Source: Parelaphostrongylus tenuis
Lineage: Eukaryota > Nematoda > Chromadorea > Rhabditida > Metastrongylidae
NCBI GenBank assembly: GCA_019055375.1
Contig: JAHQIW010002203.1
Span: 62,001 to 126,000 of the forward strand
Reading direction: 5' to 3'
DNA: 64,000 bases
The translations under genes were made by a program, and so were the position numbers. A model generated the notes under the pieces. The model saw only the letters and a list, made by a program, of their open reading frames with translations. It did no database searches and was not told the origin of the DNA. This document shows, in pieces, positions 23,628-35,119 of this stretch (positions are counted from its first letter, which is position 1; the number at the start of each line of letters is the position of its first letter).

Positions 23628-25795
23628 CATAATTTTTTGCTCAACTCTAAATATGATAAGTCAATCAAATCAAAATAGGGCACCCAATTGATGTGTTTAA
23701 AAACTCTTCAAACGTTTCAAAAACAAAGAAAGCGAGCTGAAATCGATTGCCTTATGATTATATGCGATAGAATGTCATGGAATGCGCTTGAGAGCTTCCA
23801 CGAAACGACTCCACTCTACATAAAAGAACGGACCGATTGTCAATCACTGTATGACAGAGCTGAGCTTTATTACCTTTCATTATAGGTTTCTATTGAAGTA
23901 GATTTATAATGAATAATTTTCCTGGATGTGCACATTGTTAGTAGAAGCGCTTCGGATTCCGATAAAGGTCACGGCGCTAAAACAGAATTTGTTGAGCAGT
24001 TCATCTATGAATGTCCTTGTGGATCCGTTGATAGCAATGACCCACTTGAGCGATTTCTTTTGGTAATGCAAAGTAGATGATTGGAATTGCGATGAGATAT
24101 TGTTGCCTTTTTCTTCTACGTTCTTCATTCTCCTTCACGACCTCTCGAAGATGATAAATCTTATTTCATTTTCGCATACAAATGTATTACCAATATTGAA
24201 GAGTCTACTTAGATGAAGAAAATAATAATGATATGCGAACATGTTATATCGAGGGTCTTCTTTCCGACCAAATGAAGTTGTTCTTTTTATTGATGAACGA
24301 AGAGCCTCGAAAAAACTGTTATGTGTCTTGCTTTGCTCCTTTTTTTGTGATGTGATATATGATTTGTGCTAGTGAAAGTAGAATAAAGGTTTACCAATCG
24401 CTTTCGGACGATGTACAGATATCTCTAGTTCGCACGCTAAGAATTAGTGAATTTCACCGATTTCTTAATCTAATAAGCTTCCTTCATTTTTGCTCCCAAC
24501 GGTGATCATTTCAACCAATTTCCAAACTAAACTGTGTACCAAGGATACTTTCAGATTTGCGACGCGCGTTGTATGCCAAACATTCTCTATTCCGCCAAGA
24601 AGTAAAACAGTAAACCAAGTAATTCTGAAACTTAACTAAGGAGACTATTCCCACTACCGAATATCGACCAGCGTCGACATAGTTAAAATGAATTAGTTCT
24701 ATGTTGAAAAGTTGATTCCCGAGGTGGTAGCAATTTTATCTATTGAATAGTATGGGATATAGTGTAAAGCAGCTCACAGTACTGCAGTACAGCACTACAA
24801 AAACTTGTCTTGATATAGTACTGCGGCCAAAATTTCTGCAAAGCTCGCCCTTTTTAAAACCTCAAAAAGTCAATTTGATTTTGCAATTCACTCAATCAAA
24901 AACTTGGTCGCTTAGCATAAAGCTTTAATCTAATGTTTTCTAACACTTACTGCTTAGATGTTTCAGATTTACTATTAATATCCAATAAGGCGACTATACA
25001 TCATGACAAGATTGTTCATTCGGCTGTCAGTCTTTCCCACAAGCAGGTAATGTCAGTGGCAACAGCATTCATCATCAATATAACCTTCTGTGTACTCATA
25101 ATCACGCAGAAAAAGTGCGTATTTGGATTCATATGCCTCGTTAGAAAGTATGTGTACATCGTCCATGTCAAAGATCTGATCAAACATAAAGTCTCACATA
25201 TAATCGACAAACACGTGCTGCACCAATCATGTCGCATAAAAATTCCAACGAACGCTCAAAGTACAGTGTCAGAACGAGAGCCCATAGATTCACAGTACGG
25301 TGTAGACATCAGTCACGTGATATAGTGCTATTTTCGAAAATTTATATTACCTTTCATCATCTAAAAATAGAATTTTCATCGAGATGGGAAGCTATCTCGA
25401 TAGACGCTTTGGATTTGGAGTAGCACTTATGGAATTACGCACCGAAGATATCATTAGAAATACAAGGTATCTTGGGCGTTCTTGTGGACTCGAAGAGTTT
25501 GTGAATGTTGGCGTAGCCACTACCTGATCAACTGTTTTCCATTCACACGAGCAGTTGAATCTACGGAGTAGAATCTTTGAGTAATAAATACTCCGATCTC
25601 AGTGCAATGGCCATACAGTAGTAATTATTTCAATTTATTCTATTCAAAATGTCAATCAAATTCAATGAGATGCATAAGCATTGACCAGCTATGTTTTCAG
25701 CTGTGTTCTCTTGGGTGATGTCTCACATCATGAAAGAAAAAAAGAAAATGAATGCAACACAAATTAATGCAAAAAATTAATGAAAAAAAAATAAA

Positions 25796-26134
25796 TTTTT
25801 TTTTGAAATTATTTTAAATGTTTATTGCGATGTTTAAAAAACAATCGTTGTCATGGATCAATTCTGTTCTACCAGCCGAGATCCATCGACTGAGAAGTGG
25901 TGATGGACCGGTGTCTTTGCACAATGTGCCATCACCACATACGCCTCCTTCCTAGCCATAATGCAGGGTTTGATGTGGAGCGGGGGTCACAGACGAGGAG
26001 GCCGAAACCTCCGAAACATCGGTGTATGGCCCTGACGTACAAACCTCGCTTAGGCTCGCTCTAAACATTTTTTTTGGAATCATTTCAAGTGTTAATTGCG
26101 AGGTTTGAAAAAACAGTCGATCTCATGGATCAAC
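25796..26134 (+). mobile_element. Hammerhead-bearing short repeat, family B
   Basis: Two direct repeats of about 67 bp (25796-25862 and 26067-26134, both ending in CATGGATCAA) bracket a GC-richer 200-bp core. The unit length is about 272 bp. The arrangement is that of a one-and-a-quarter unit tandem repeat, as in retrozymes. The core holds a hammerhead motif at 25983-26033. No open frame is present. The element begins about 450 bp beyond the end of the large duplication and has no second copy in the window. Confidence 0.65.
25983..26033 (+). ncRNA. Hammerhead ribozyme motif with one core change (family B)
   Basis: Stem I pairs GGGGTCA (25983-25989) with TGGCCCT (26027-26033), seven pairs with two G-U. 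The core reads CAGACGA (25990-25996), where CUGANGA is expected, so the fourth core base is A instead of U. Stem II is GGAGG-CCGAAA-CCTCC (25997-26012), then GAAA (26013-26016). Stem III is ACA-TCGG-TGT, with A at 26026 preceding the cleavage point (GUA). All helices are intact. The single core change would be expected to weaken or abolish cleavage. Confidence 0.75.
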
Positions 26135-27300
26135 CCAAATTAATTTGGACAAAGCACTCTGCTTCTTGAGTCAGATATGGGTAAATCGTATTCTGATGAT
26201 GATACACATTAGAACTTCTTCGATCAATTTGCTTTCATGATTTCTCCTGTCAATTCAGATGATAATGCTAATGTGCGAATTAAACTCTAACTTCGGACCA
26301 TTCCTTTACTCAATAAACGTTGCATATCAGACACTCGTTACGCCCAGGTAGAGTCAAAAGAAATAATTCAAAGAATCTTGAAGCTTCACCATAGGGATTT
26401 TATATGGGGACGAGTTCGTTCTTTACGCAAATTGAGCCTTTCTACGATCAATTTCTGCAGCAACTGTTTTGAATATCTAAGCTCACATCGTAAAATCTTT
26501 CAGAAAATCTTCAAAATTGACTGGACGTCAAAAATAGTTTGACTGTTCAGGAAACGAGCGCTCTTCCTCACCCATTAAAGCTGTATATGGTCCAAACTAT
26601 AGTGCGTGAGGCGAAACCGTGATATGTTGAAATAAAACTTGGTTTCCCAAAATTTTTTTTGGTACCAAGAAGTACTCCAATTATGTCCAAATTCGCAAGC
26701 TGATTTGCGATTTACGCCAAGACCTTCGCTACAAATATCAAATAAACAAAACAATTCCTTCCTTTTTTTGTATTTTTTGGAATTTAAAACATAAATATAT
26801 GTTTGTTATATGTTATTATATATATACACAAATGATTAACAAATCATCAAGTAATAGTATATACTCTTGTTAGTATGTGAAGACACTTCAAAGCTTGTAA
26901 CAATTCACTTCAATTCCTCCATTACAACACGTGTTACGTTTTCGTTGGTGGGCGCTCTTCCAATAACGAATATTAATTTTCTCTTGTTAAATTCGCCACA
27001 GTCACCAATTTGATTAGCGGTGTCGTATAATTGTTAGTGGTCCTAAATGAGCTATATCTTGCAGTTAAAGTGTGCCTGTATGTGCAGTGTACTTCGTCCG
27101 TCATTGTATTGAACACCGAATCATCCTGAACTTCATAGAGCGAAAGCGACTTCACGAAATATGCGGTCGATCAACGGACAACAACCGAATAGTGGAAATA
27201 AAGCTAGGACTACTTCGCAAATCACTTTGATGCAAGCAAGACAAGATATATGTTCAGTTGAAGAAGTGCAACTCGAATGAATATCACTGTGCTCAATATT
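26135..27300. other. Spacer with a third copy of a duplication sub-module
   Basis: Positions 26885-27030 resemble 22400-22550 and 50125-50290 ('acttcaattcctccattacaacacgtg', 'tttgattagcgg'). A fragment related to the large duplication therefore lies outside it. The rest is AT-rich and unassigned. Confidence 0.45.
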
Positions 27301-27309
27301 TACGTAATC

Positions 27310-27879
27310 ACCTATGATGAGGATTGCAGGTGAGTCAGTTTTGATATGCAACTCTCTCAAGTCAAGCACCAAAGTATTCCCGAGCCAGAAAATCGACAAG
27401 CTATTACGCAGTTCACGAAAACCAGCTTCAGCAAACATCAAAGTGCCTTTCATGAAAGTCCCAAAAGTCAATCTGTGGTTGATATTGTGCCAGAAAAATC
27501 AAGGGTCAATGTATTGGAAGGCATGACTCTTTCTACGCGCGCTCACTCTAGAACTGGGTTGAAGCTTCTCACCAGTGCAGCTCATTCTGAAAAAACCTGA
27601 GTAGGATCGCGGGCAGTCTGCAACAACTTCAAGATCAACTGCGTTACAAAGCAAAGTTAAACTCATTGCACAAGGAAAAACAACAAGAAGTAGTAGCGCT
27701 TCCAACACCTCCTTTCCCTTGAGCGTTGTTCAGACAACAACAACACCACGATGAAGTTGATTACAAATGTCGCAATTTTTCGACCGATACTCTCAAAACT
27801 CTCAATAACTATCGCCGTAGGATGTTGATTCCCAACCTCACAGCCACACAAAAATGTTGTTCACGAAGGTTTGAGAACT
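27310..27879 (+). other. Possible upstream part of PLE2
   Basis: Open frames at 27314-27600 lie directly before the clear PLE2 similarity. A degraded reading from about 27590 (ILKKPE, DRGQSATTSRS, LFTKVRELIRSE across stops) could be the N-terminal region of a Penelope protein. The similarity is too weak to fix a boundary. Confidence 0.3.
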
Positions 27880-29800
27880 AATAAGATCTGAGACTATCAG
27901 CTTATCAGTTAGTGGTAAACGCGGAGAGTTTGTTGTAATCCCCCGTCAGATGAATGTCAGTAGAACGGAAAAACACCTAGAAGACCGTTCCCTATACTGC
28001 CCATAGTCTCAGAAGGAATTCCGAATTCAGTACCGAAAACTAAATACGGAATGGGTCTAGATGAAAAGAGCAGCACGTTTAAAACCGCCCATTACTACAC
28101 AGCCAAAAATCGGCCAACCATCGTGTCCCGTCCTACATCTTCTCATAAAGATTCATAAGTTAGTTTGCATTAATGATCAAGTTTCTACCAATCCTTCAAT
28201 GTTCAAGACAAGATCCAACATTAGTTGCGTAGACAGGTCAACGGACGGAATAGCTTGGTCTATAAACTTGGTACTTGTCCAGTTATTAAGACACATACCG
28301 GCCCACATCACCAACACCCAAATGTTTCTGGATCGTCTACGTATTACGCACCCCAACAAGGCGGACGTTATTGAATCGTTCGATGTAACTTCTCTTTACA
28401 CAAACGTTTAAATTAATTCAGCACCACAAGCCACCTACGAGCTCCTTATACAACATGAGATGGCAATAAATATGTATGACTTCTCAACTCAGCAGCTTAT
28501 GAGCCTCATGAAGAACTGCCCAAACTGCTCAGTGTTTAGATGGTCTGGAAAATATTACAAACAACTTAGAGGATTGACCATGGGACAACGACTATCACCA
28601 ACCCTTGTCATTGCGTTTATGTCAAAAATTGAAGTCCTTGTACTCAGTCTCGGGCCACCACTCTACTGTAGATAAATTGACGACTGCTCATCATATGTTC
28701 AACACAAGAGTACATGGACAAATGCTTTAAATTACTCAACACACAATCGCAGTACTTATAGATCACTCCAGAAAACTCCTAAAATAAAAAAATCTTGATT
28801 GAATATCTTGAAAAAAAAACATCTTGATTCACTTTTACACTAAACGATCGCCTATAAGAAATTTGTTCCGCACATCCTCCGGAGTGTGCACAGGAAAAGA
28901 GAAGAAGGAAGAATTACTGATTTTGGCACGCAAAATAGCCATCTGCAATGGCTACGAAAGTGTAGCACATCAGGATCGGCTTAGAGGAAAAGTTAAACGC
29001 TCAAGAGACAGAAGAATGACATTAAGGTCCCTTTTATTCTGCCCTTCATCTAAAACGAAATAAGCACAGCTATAAAACGATATCTGGAAAGGGTAAGTCT
29101 AGAGGAATTGATAGCCGTAATCGAAGTACCACCGATAACCCTCAAACGCCAGTTAGTTCAGAACCGCTTATAGGATCGTCTCTGTTGCACAAAAAACCGC
29201 ATAATATGCCCAAACGGTAAAGACGGAGATTGCATGAGTTCAGGTTCAGTTTACCTGATCTCTTGCAAAACGTGCGGGTGTGAATATATCAGCGAAACGG
29301 AAGACTGCTTTACATCCGTGTAGAAGAACACTTAACTGGATCACGTAATAATGACTTGAAAACACCGTTAAAGGAGCACAAAATACGGATACACAACAAG
29401 GAGGATTTTGGGGTGAAAGTTGCAATTCTCGCCCGGGAGCAAAAGGCCTCAGTGCGTGAAACACTTGAAGCGTTTTATATCCACCCCAAAAGCCCATTAT
29501 GAACCATTAAGATAAATTTGTTGTCATAACACGTTACTTCGATCTATTTTTCAGGTCGCTTTTTAGATCTAGGTCCCGTAACTTCAACCCTCACGCACAG
29601 TCCTCGTCCCATGCTAGACTGTGAGCGGTTGGTCCGCAAAAAATCTCACAAACCATAACACAAAAAAGTACGTAAGCATTTCTGCTGTGGTTGTCAAAGT
29701 GCTTGTTTGATTGTGTTGCACATCAAGTCACGCTCTGAAGAAGGCGACAAAGCCGAAACGGCAGCCATCACAATCAAGTTTATTGTACTGTTCATTTGTA
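27880..29800 (+). mobile_element. Penelope-like element copy 2 (PLE2)
   Basis: The most complete PLE in the window, though heavily broken. It covers the N-terminal extension (GKRGEFVVIPRQMNVSRTEK), the palm and fingers of the reverse transcriptase, a decayed linker, a decayed GIY-YIG region (about 29220-29500) and a terminal sequence at 29730-29795. That terminal sequence holds CTGAAGAAGGCGACAAAGCC followed by GAAAC, the PLE end signature. No opposite terminal arm is found upstream. Confidence 0.75.
28040..29510 (+). pseudogene. PLE2 reverse transcriptase and GIY-YIG, many breaks
   Basis: The frame at 28061-28411 reads CPVLHLLIKIHK and ends with ESFDVTSLYTNV (motif A), followed by a stop. 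The frame at 28460-28675 continues with LRGLTMGQRLSPT and PPLYCR, where TAA interrupts the YIDD catalytic motif (YCR-stop-IDDC at about 28666-28686). A short frame at 28824-29063 carries the linker (RTSSGVCTGKEKKEE). The nuclease part reads GDCMSSGSVYLISCKTCG and then YISE with later frame shifts. Because motif A and the motif after it are contiguous in genomic DNA, no intron separates them in this copy. Confidence 0.8.
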
Positions 29801-30730
29801 CGTATTAAATCGTCAAATCAACAACCTTGTACTTGCTGAACAAGATAATCAAAAGTTTTTCAATCAGTATCGAGGTTAACTGATAGTCGGCCATGGGAGA
29901 TCGCTAAGTTTTAGTTTATTTTCTGAAAAATATGCAATTCCAAAACTTTACAGTAAAAAAAATTCAGAAAGCAATGAATACTTGACCAAAGATGATAAAT
30001 ATTACCTGCTACACCAGATTCATAGTGTATTTCAGAAGTTGGAATCTACGTAAAATCATAAAAGAGACATTCTATCGTTCTATGGATATTAATTTTCTTT
30101 ATGGCCACTTATACTTCACTACCAGCATCATTCGGCAGTGAAGCCTTTGCCATTGGTCATGCCTTCTGATTTTGAGCACTTTCAATTGACTACCTTCAAG
30201 ACAGTTTGCTGTAGTATTCATTAGGCTCTAGTCTTTCAAAATAACTTTAACGAGATCACGTGCAGGTGCTTGTGGCGATCCATGAATAATTTGCAACTCT
30301 GTTTGCCTAACTGCTTTCAATAGGTATCCTCTCCCACTTTCACCGATTCGAATGAACTTTGTTGGTTTCTGCGAATTATTTGTAGTTCACGTGTGAAAAG
30401 ACAGATCGAATACTTTTGCGTCACGAATTAACTCTACGTAAAATAACCTAGGCTCTTATGAGAAAACTAGTGAGTGCAGCATATTTTTCTCTTGTATAGT
30501 TGTTACTCGGCACTCACTGTTTTTGGAGCTCTTCTTATCGTTTTGCGACGCAAGACTCTTCGTTCATTGCAGTAGATCAAAGCCCAAACTTCGGTATTCA
30601 AGCCGATTTACGTACATTATGATTTAACAATGACAAGGCGGCGCTGTCGATAAACTTACAGAAAACTCGGGTATACACTATACGATCATAGTTGGAAATA
30701 AGAGATATGAACAATCAAAAGTTATGCAGA
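29801..30730. other. Spacer with no recognised feature
   Basis: AT-rich unassigned sequence apart from a weak relative of the dispersed repeat of 6840-7080 at about 30100-30230. Confidence 0.45.
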
Positions 30731-30975
30731 ATAGGCTCCTGAGTTACACATGCCAAGTATAATAAGGAGCAAGCATCTGTATCATACACGTGAAGTGCAC
30801 TGGGGAACAAAATTCTGTATTACAGATGTGAAGTGTAATAAAGGGAAGGTCTCTACGTTATATATGTGGATATAATGGAAAGTAAGATTCTATACTGCAG
30901 GTTCAAGTGTAATGAGAAAGAAGCATTTACACTGAACATGCGAGGTGTAATGAAGAGCAATCTTCTATATAAGAA
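30731..30975 (+). repeat. 38-bp tandem repeat, six copies
   Basis: Consecutive diverged units of 37-39 bp start near 30733 and share the core ACATGTGAAGTGTAATAAGG followed by a purine-rich half and CTGTA or CTCTA. Later units end in 'cttctatata'. Units differ at roughly a quarter of positions, so the array is old. Confidence 0.75.
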
Positions 30976-31370
30976 ATGAGTTAAGAGTCAAGAGGGATGG
31001 AAGTTGCATCCGAGCTCGAAGTGGCGGCCATACTTTAAAGGCTTTCCTGTGGGCATGACGATATCCACGACTCCTGTTTGCGTCAACTCATGCATGATTT
31101 GCTAGCACAACGGTCAGCTACTGCAAGAGCACGTCTTTCCGTAGAAGCATTCATTGCGTTCCGCATAGTTCACTCGCATAACACTGCCAATACGGTGCGC
31201 GAAACAGTTGCCGCTTACACGAACACAACGGCTGATTGTGTAGGATACTGTAGCAGCCCGGCTAGTGCGGGAAACTCAAAGTACTACTATGACTCACTAT
31301 ATAACCAATAACTTTTATAACAATCAATCAGAAATCATTTTATTTGCCCCCCTATTGCGGTGTTATGATG
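30976..31370 (+). other. Spacer with a 77-codon open frame of unknown nature
   Basis: The frame at 31078-31311 would read MRQLMHDLLAQRSATARA and so on. It is alanine and threonine rich and somewhat more GC-rich than its surroundings. No family is recognised, and no splice or promoter signal supports expression. Confidence 0.25.
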
Positions 31371-31761
31371 TTGCAATAGACTCAATAATGTAGAGTGGTG
31401 TGCAAAAACCGTTTACGGCAGCTGGGACTCGAACCCAAATTTCACTCTTTCCGAGAGCGCGTGCTGAGCCGTTGGATACCGACGCCCGTTTTGACACCCT
31501 TCTTTCTAAGCTCCAACGCGTTATCTGTTAACAGCCATCCGTCTACGGTCTGGAGTGGGCAGTTTTTTATCAACACTGAGCCCATTTATGCTGACAGATA
31601 TTGCGTTTCAATAAGTAATAGTAAAGAGTGGTTTGCAAAACGAGCGTCGGTGGTGCAATGCGTAGCACACTCTCCTGGGAGGAGTGAAATCTGGATTCGA
31701 GTCCCAACTGACGCAAACGTTTTTGCGCACCACTCTACATCATTGGGTTCATTGCAACTGT
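31371..31761. mobile_element. Foldback element with tRNA-like arms, copy 1
   Basis: The two ends are inverted copies. 31371-31433 and 31697-31761 share, as reverse complements, TAGAGTGGTGTGCAAAAAC and GCTGGGACTCGAA with few mismatches. Each arm carries a B-box-like GATTCGAGTCC in the orientation reading toward the outside. At 31645-31720 the plus strand resembles a tRNA from A box to B box. The element is about 390 bp, non-coding, and related to 46141-46322. Confidence 0.75.
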
Positions 31762-32299
31762 TGTAATAATTTGCAAGTACATGACTTCACAATTCATGAG
31801 TATGTGCAATAATAAAAATAGCAGTTACTCGTAAGAACTCCTATAGAGATAAAGTGTTCTAACCATCTATATATCACTAAATTCCAACCAAGCCCACTGT
31901 GCCTTTCAAATAGCGGGTAGACTACTTCGAAAGTGATGTGTGCTCTTTTCCTCAATGGTGCAGGGGAATATGATGCGTTTTCCGAAAGGCAATCCAAGTG
32001 AAGATCTTCACTTCTCAAGCTATCGAACCACTACTTATGGTTGAATGGAAAGCAGAAATCACTAATATTATTATTATGTATGAAAGTTATTGATTGCTGG
32101 AACTACAGTCTAACGCGACAATGTTAGATTAATGACCGCTGCTAATTCATGGGCCAAGGTGATCTTTTCTTGGCCGATATCAGCCATATATGTTTCAAAC
32201 CATTGAATAGAAGATCCGATCGCATCTCCGCAACCACGAAGGATTTGCTCGAAAAGTAAAGAAAGCTGAAGCTTAATCCTATTGCAACACATCTAGCTC
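31762..32299. other. Spacer with no recognised feature
   Basis: Unassigned sequence. A short region at 32110-32300 may be older upstream RTE-1 material, because recognisable RTE-1 sequence begins directly after it, but the reading is not convincing. Confidence 0.35.
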
Positions 32300-32690
32300 G
32301 GTTGATATCAAATGCCAGCTGCAGAAGAGCTTTGCAGAAGGATCTACATCGGTACCGACAGAAGAAATTGTTAGAAGCAGCACAAGAAAGATCAAGTCTG
32401 ATGAAGTGCCGTCGGGATCTGTGTGATTATAGTGATCCCCTGCCAGCGTTTATGAAGGATGATGGAATCACTAAAACTTCACGCCATGACATGGGAATGT
32501 TAACGGAAAAATTCTCCACCAATCTTTTCCGTTTCACCATCCCCGTCTCGCACCCCGTAATCCCACTGCAGAAAAACCGCCTGGGATACTCCCCTCTAAA
32601 GTTCGAGTCGTGATAGAAAGCATGAAAAAAAGGCAAGGAAAGCGAAAAAATAGGCCAGAGGAACGAAATATCGGAAGCTTCAAGTGCAAC
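32300..32690 (+). pseudogene. RTE-1-like fragment, endonuclease-RT linker
   Basis: The frame at 32302-32613 reads LQKDLHRYRQKKLLEAAQ, then CRRDLCDYSDPL, then TSRHDMGMLTEKFSTNLFR and IPLQKNRLGYSPLKFES. This order matches the linker between the endonuclease and the reverse transcriptase in nematode RTE-1-like proteins. Part of it recurs at 37980-38170. It stops before the palm domain. Neither end of the element is present, so this is an internal fragment. Confidence 0.65.
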
Positions 32691-33440
32691 ATGGCAAAAA
32701 TCAAAAGTGATAAACATTTTTCTCTGCCATTGATGTGTGAGAGGTGTTCCCTCACGTTACAGAGTAGCTTAACATGAAATCCGTCATCAGTCATCCTTTG
32801 CATAATACGATAACTATCGCTGTAATCAAGAGTAACTATGAAAACAAGTTTCGCATGAGCATGCTGTTTTAGAATTTTTTGAAGTTTGCTATCCTTATCG
32901 CACAGTAGATTTTAACGCCACCAATTGAACCAGAACATGAACAAGCTACATAAGAATATCTTCATGTTAACAAGTAAGAAGCCAGACAATCTTAACAATT
33001 GATCGAACTTGATTCGTGCAGTGTAGTACTTTGAAAAACATGCACAAACAAGAAATAAATAAGAAAACGAATAAAACTAGACAAAAATCTCAAAAACACC
33101 TTTTCCATTCCAATATCATAAATCTCTACATGTCCTTTCGCCACTTTACCAGGTATTTTCTTGACTGGTGTACGAATGAGAGTAATTCTTCAGCTTCCAC
33201 TTTGGTATTTCGCTTAGGATACGACGAGGTTACATGGGACACAAATCTTTATGTCTAAGGACGCAATTCCATACAACAAAATTTGTCATCATAGTGATTA
33301 AGCGGTTGAGTGCCAGCGGATCCATGGGAGTGTCTGACCTCACCCCACGCTCCGTTCTCACCAGTCTCGTCTGTGCTTTGTGTTTTCACTATAATTTGCA
33401 CGAGTCTTTGTCGCACCAAATCACATCATATTCCATTTAG
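32691..33440. other. Spacer with no recognised feature
   Basis: AT-rich sequence between two unrelated RTE fragments. No motif is recognised. Confidence 0.45.
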
Positions 33441-33444
33441 TAAT

Positions 33445-34482
33445 ACCGCAACGAAGAATCCTTCGTGAGCTTTATAAAGATTTCGCGACCAAAGTACCTC
33501 CATTCTACAACAATATCACCATTGACGTAAGAAGAGGGGTTTGACAAGGCGATGCAATTTCGCCAAAACTATCCACTGCCACCCTACAAAACGTCATGCG
33601 AACGTTAGAATGGGACGAAATGGGAGTGAAAATTGACGGTCGACAATTAAACAATCTTCGCTTTGCTGACGATATCGTTCTCATAACAACAAACATTAGC
33701 CAAGCGGAACGAATGTTGACTGATTTCGATAACGCCTGTGGAAAGATTGGTCTTCAGCTGAATCTAACGAAAACAGTGTCCATGACGAACGGATGGGTTT
33801 CTAATGCCCCATTCACGCTCAACGGAACGACAATCTCCGAATGCTCCAGCCACGTTTATCTAAGTCGTGAAATCAAGATGATGAACGACCTAGCTCCAGA
33901 GTTGAGCAGGAGGAAACGAGCGGCTTGGGGAACGTTTAAGAGCATCGAATATCAGTGAAGAGGACAGAGAACATCCGACTCCGTGCCCACCTTTTCGACT
34001 CAACAATTATCCCTGCCCTGACGTATGTAGCAGAAACCTGGTCGCTACGTAAGCAGGATGAAAGATCACTTGCCGTTATCGAACGCGCAGTCGAAAGGTC
34101 GATGCTAGGAGTATCCCGTATCTCGCAAATGAGAGAAAGGATCCGAAGTTCCGATCTACGTCAATGATCGAAAATCAGAGACGCCGTTCTACACGCCAGG
34201 ATATCGAAAATAAGGTGGGCCGGACACGTGATGCGCATCAACGACAACCGATGGACGAGAGCAGTCACCGACTGGATTCCTCGGGACGTCAAGCGCTCTA
34301 AAGGAAGACCACTGACCCGTTGGTCCGATTTCTTCACGAAAGCGATAGAAGAAAGATATGATGCTCAGCGAATCCCTAGAGCGAGGAGGACCCACTGGGC
34401 TACTCTTGCACGCGATAGGGAAAAATGGAAGAGTTGCTGGTACCCGCTCGAGTCACTCGACGATCAACGGGACGACAGGTGA
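33445..34482 (+). pseudogene. RTE reverse transcriptase, C-terminal half
   Basis: Sequence from 33449 reads RILRELYKDFATKVPPFYNN and ITIDVRRGV, then TGA (33542-33544) in place of the arginine of RQGD, then ISPKLSTATLQNVM. The frame 33596-33958 holds the catalytic FADD at codons 23-26 and LNLTKT at 58-63. Frames 33955-34167 and 34228-34482 hold LRAHLFDSTIIPALTY, ERAVERSMLGVSRISQMRER, KIRWAGHVMRI and GRPLTRWSDFFTKAIEERYD. A frame change near 33955 and a stop at 34165 break the gene. It would have made an RNA-directed DNA polymerase that copies element RNA at a nicked target. Confidence 0.85.
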
Positions 34483-34500
34483 TACAGGTGAATACCGCAA
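33445..34500 (+). mobile_element. RTE retrotransposon, 5'-truncated copy (plus strand)
   Basis: The rear half of an RTE element: reverse transcriptase from before motif B to the C terminus and the 3' end. It ends with GACGACAGGTGATACAGGTG (34469-34488), an AGGTGA-type short repeat tail like that of the other copies. RTE elements commonly end in such short tandem repeats and are commonly 5' truncated. The element is moderately preserved. Confidence 0.85.
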
Positions 34501-35119
34501 CACAAGCAATCAATCTGTATAATTTATTTATCGCCATTTATTCACCAATCTGCAATTTATAATAATAGTTTCCAACAATTTGCAATTTAGGACATATTAT
34601 ATTTATATATATGATAGGAAAGCAAAAACAATATCACACTTAAAATGATGCATTAATACAATCATCGCAATACAATTACAATGAATAATTGTGAGATATC
34701 TGTTTCTTGATTACAAACAGCAACTACGTAACATCACTGGGGTTACAAAAATATACGGGATCATAACACTTTGAGGAAGTGATGCGTTTTTCATTTAGCA
34801 CATCAAGTATTTGTATTTTCTTAGCATAACTTTGAGCACAGAAGGAGCCCTTTTCAGCCGAAAACCTTCTATAGCACTCACGTTGGCGGCGGTTTATGAG
34901 TGAAACCTTTTCAAGAAAGCCGCAAGTTGTCGTTGAAGGAGAATCGTGTCCTAGATTACTGACATAAATCGCATTCTCAAACTCGTTGAATGTGACTCAT
35001 TATTCGTTGGCGCACTACGCTCCTTGAGCGTACAGCAACAATATGCTATAAACGAAATGAAAGAGGATACGCGAGTACCCGAAGAAGGGAATTACAGATT
35101 ATGAAGCTAAAAAGTAGCA
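34501..35119. other. Spacer with no recognised feature
   Basis: AT-rich sequence directly after an RTE 3' end. Nothing is recognised. Confidence 0.45.

Larger units (their letters stand above)
12965..25340 (+). repeat. Large diverged duplication, copy 1
   Basis: Collinear with 36147-52513 in direct orientation. Anchor pairs include 13200-13380 with 36370-36550, 15400-15580 with 39860-40040, 16440-16560 with 40700-40800, 17336-17640 with 41505-41760, 18800-19300 with 43160-43700, 19750-20600 with 44100-45230, 21010-21540 with 46980-47440, 22000-22440 with 49450-50160, 22790-22910 with 50600-50730 and 23630-25340 with 50730-52513. Identity by eye is about 70-80 percent. The copies differ by discrete insertions and deletions that are listed separately. 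Confidence 0.85.

Noticed and set aside
25796..26134. Short LTR retrotransposon (solo direct repeats)
   Set aside because: No TG...CA ends, primer-binding site or coding region. The unit length and ribozyme fit a tandem short element better.
31078..31311. A 77-codon frame with even composition, possible exon
   Set aside because: No motif, no splice context and no conserved copy. Kept only as a low-confidence note.
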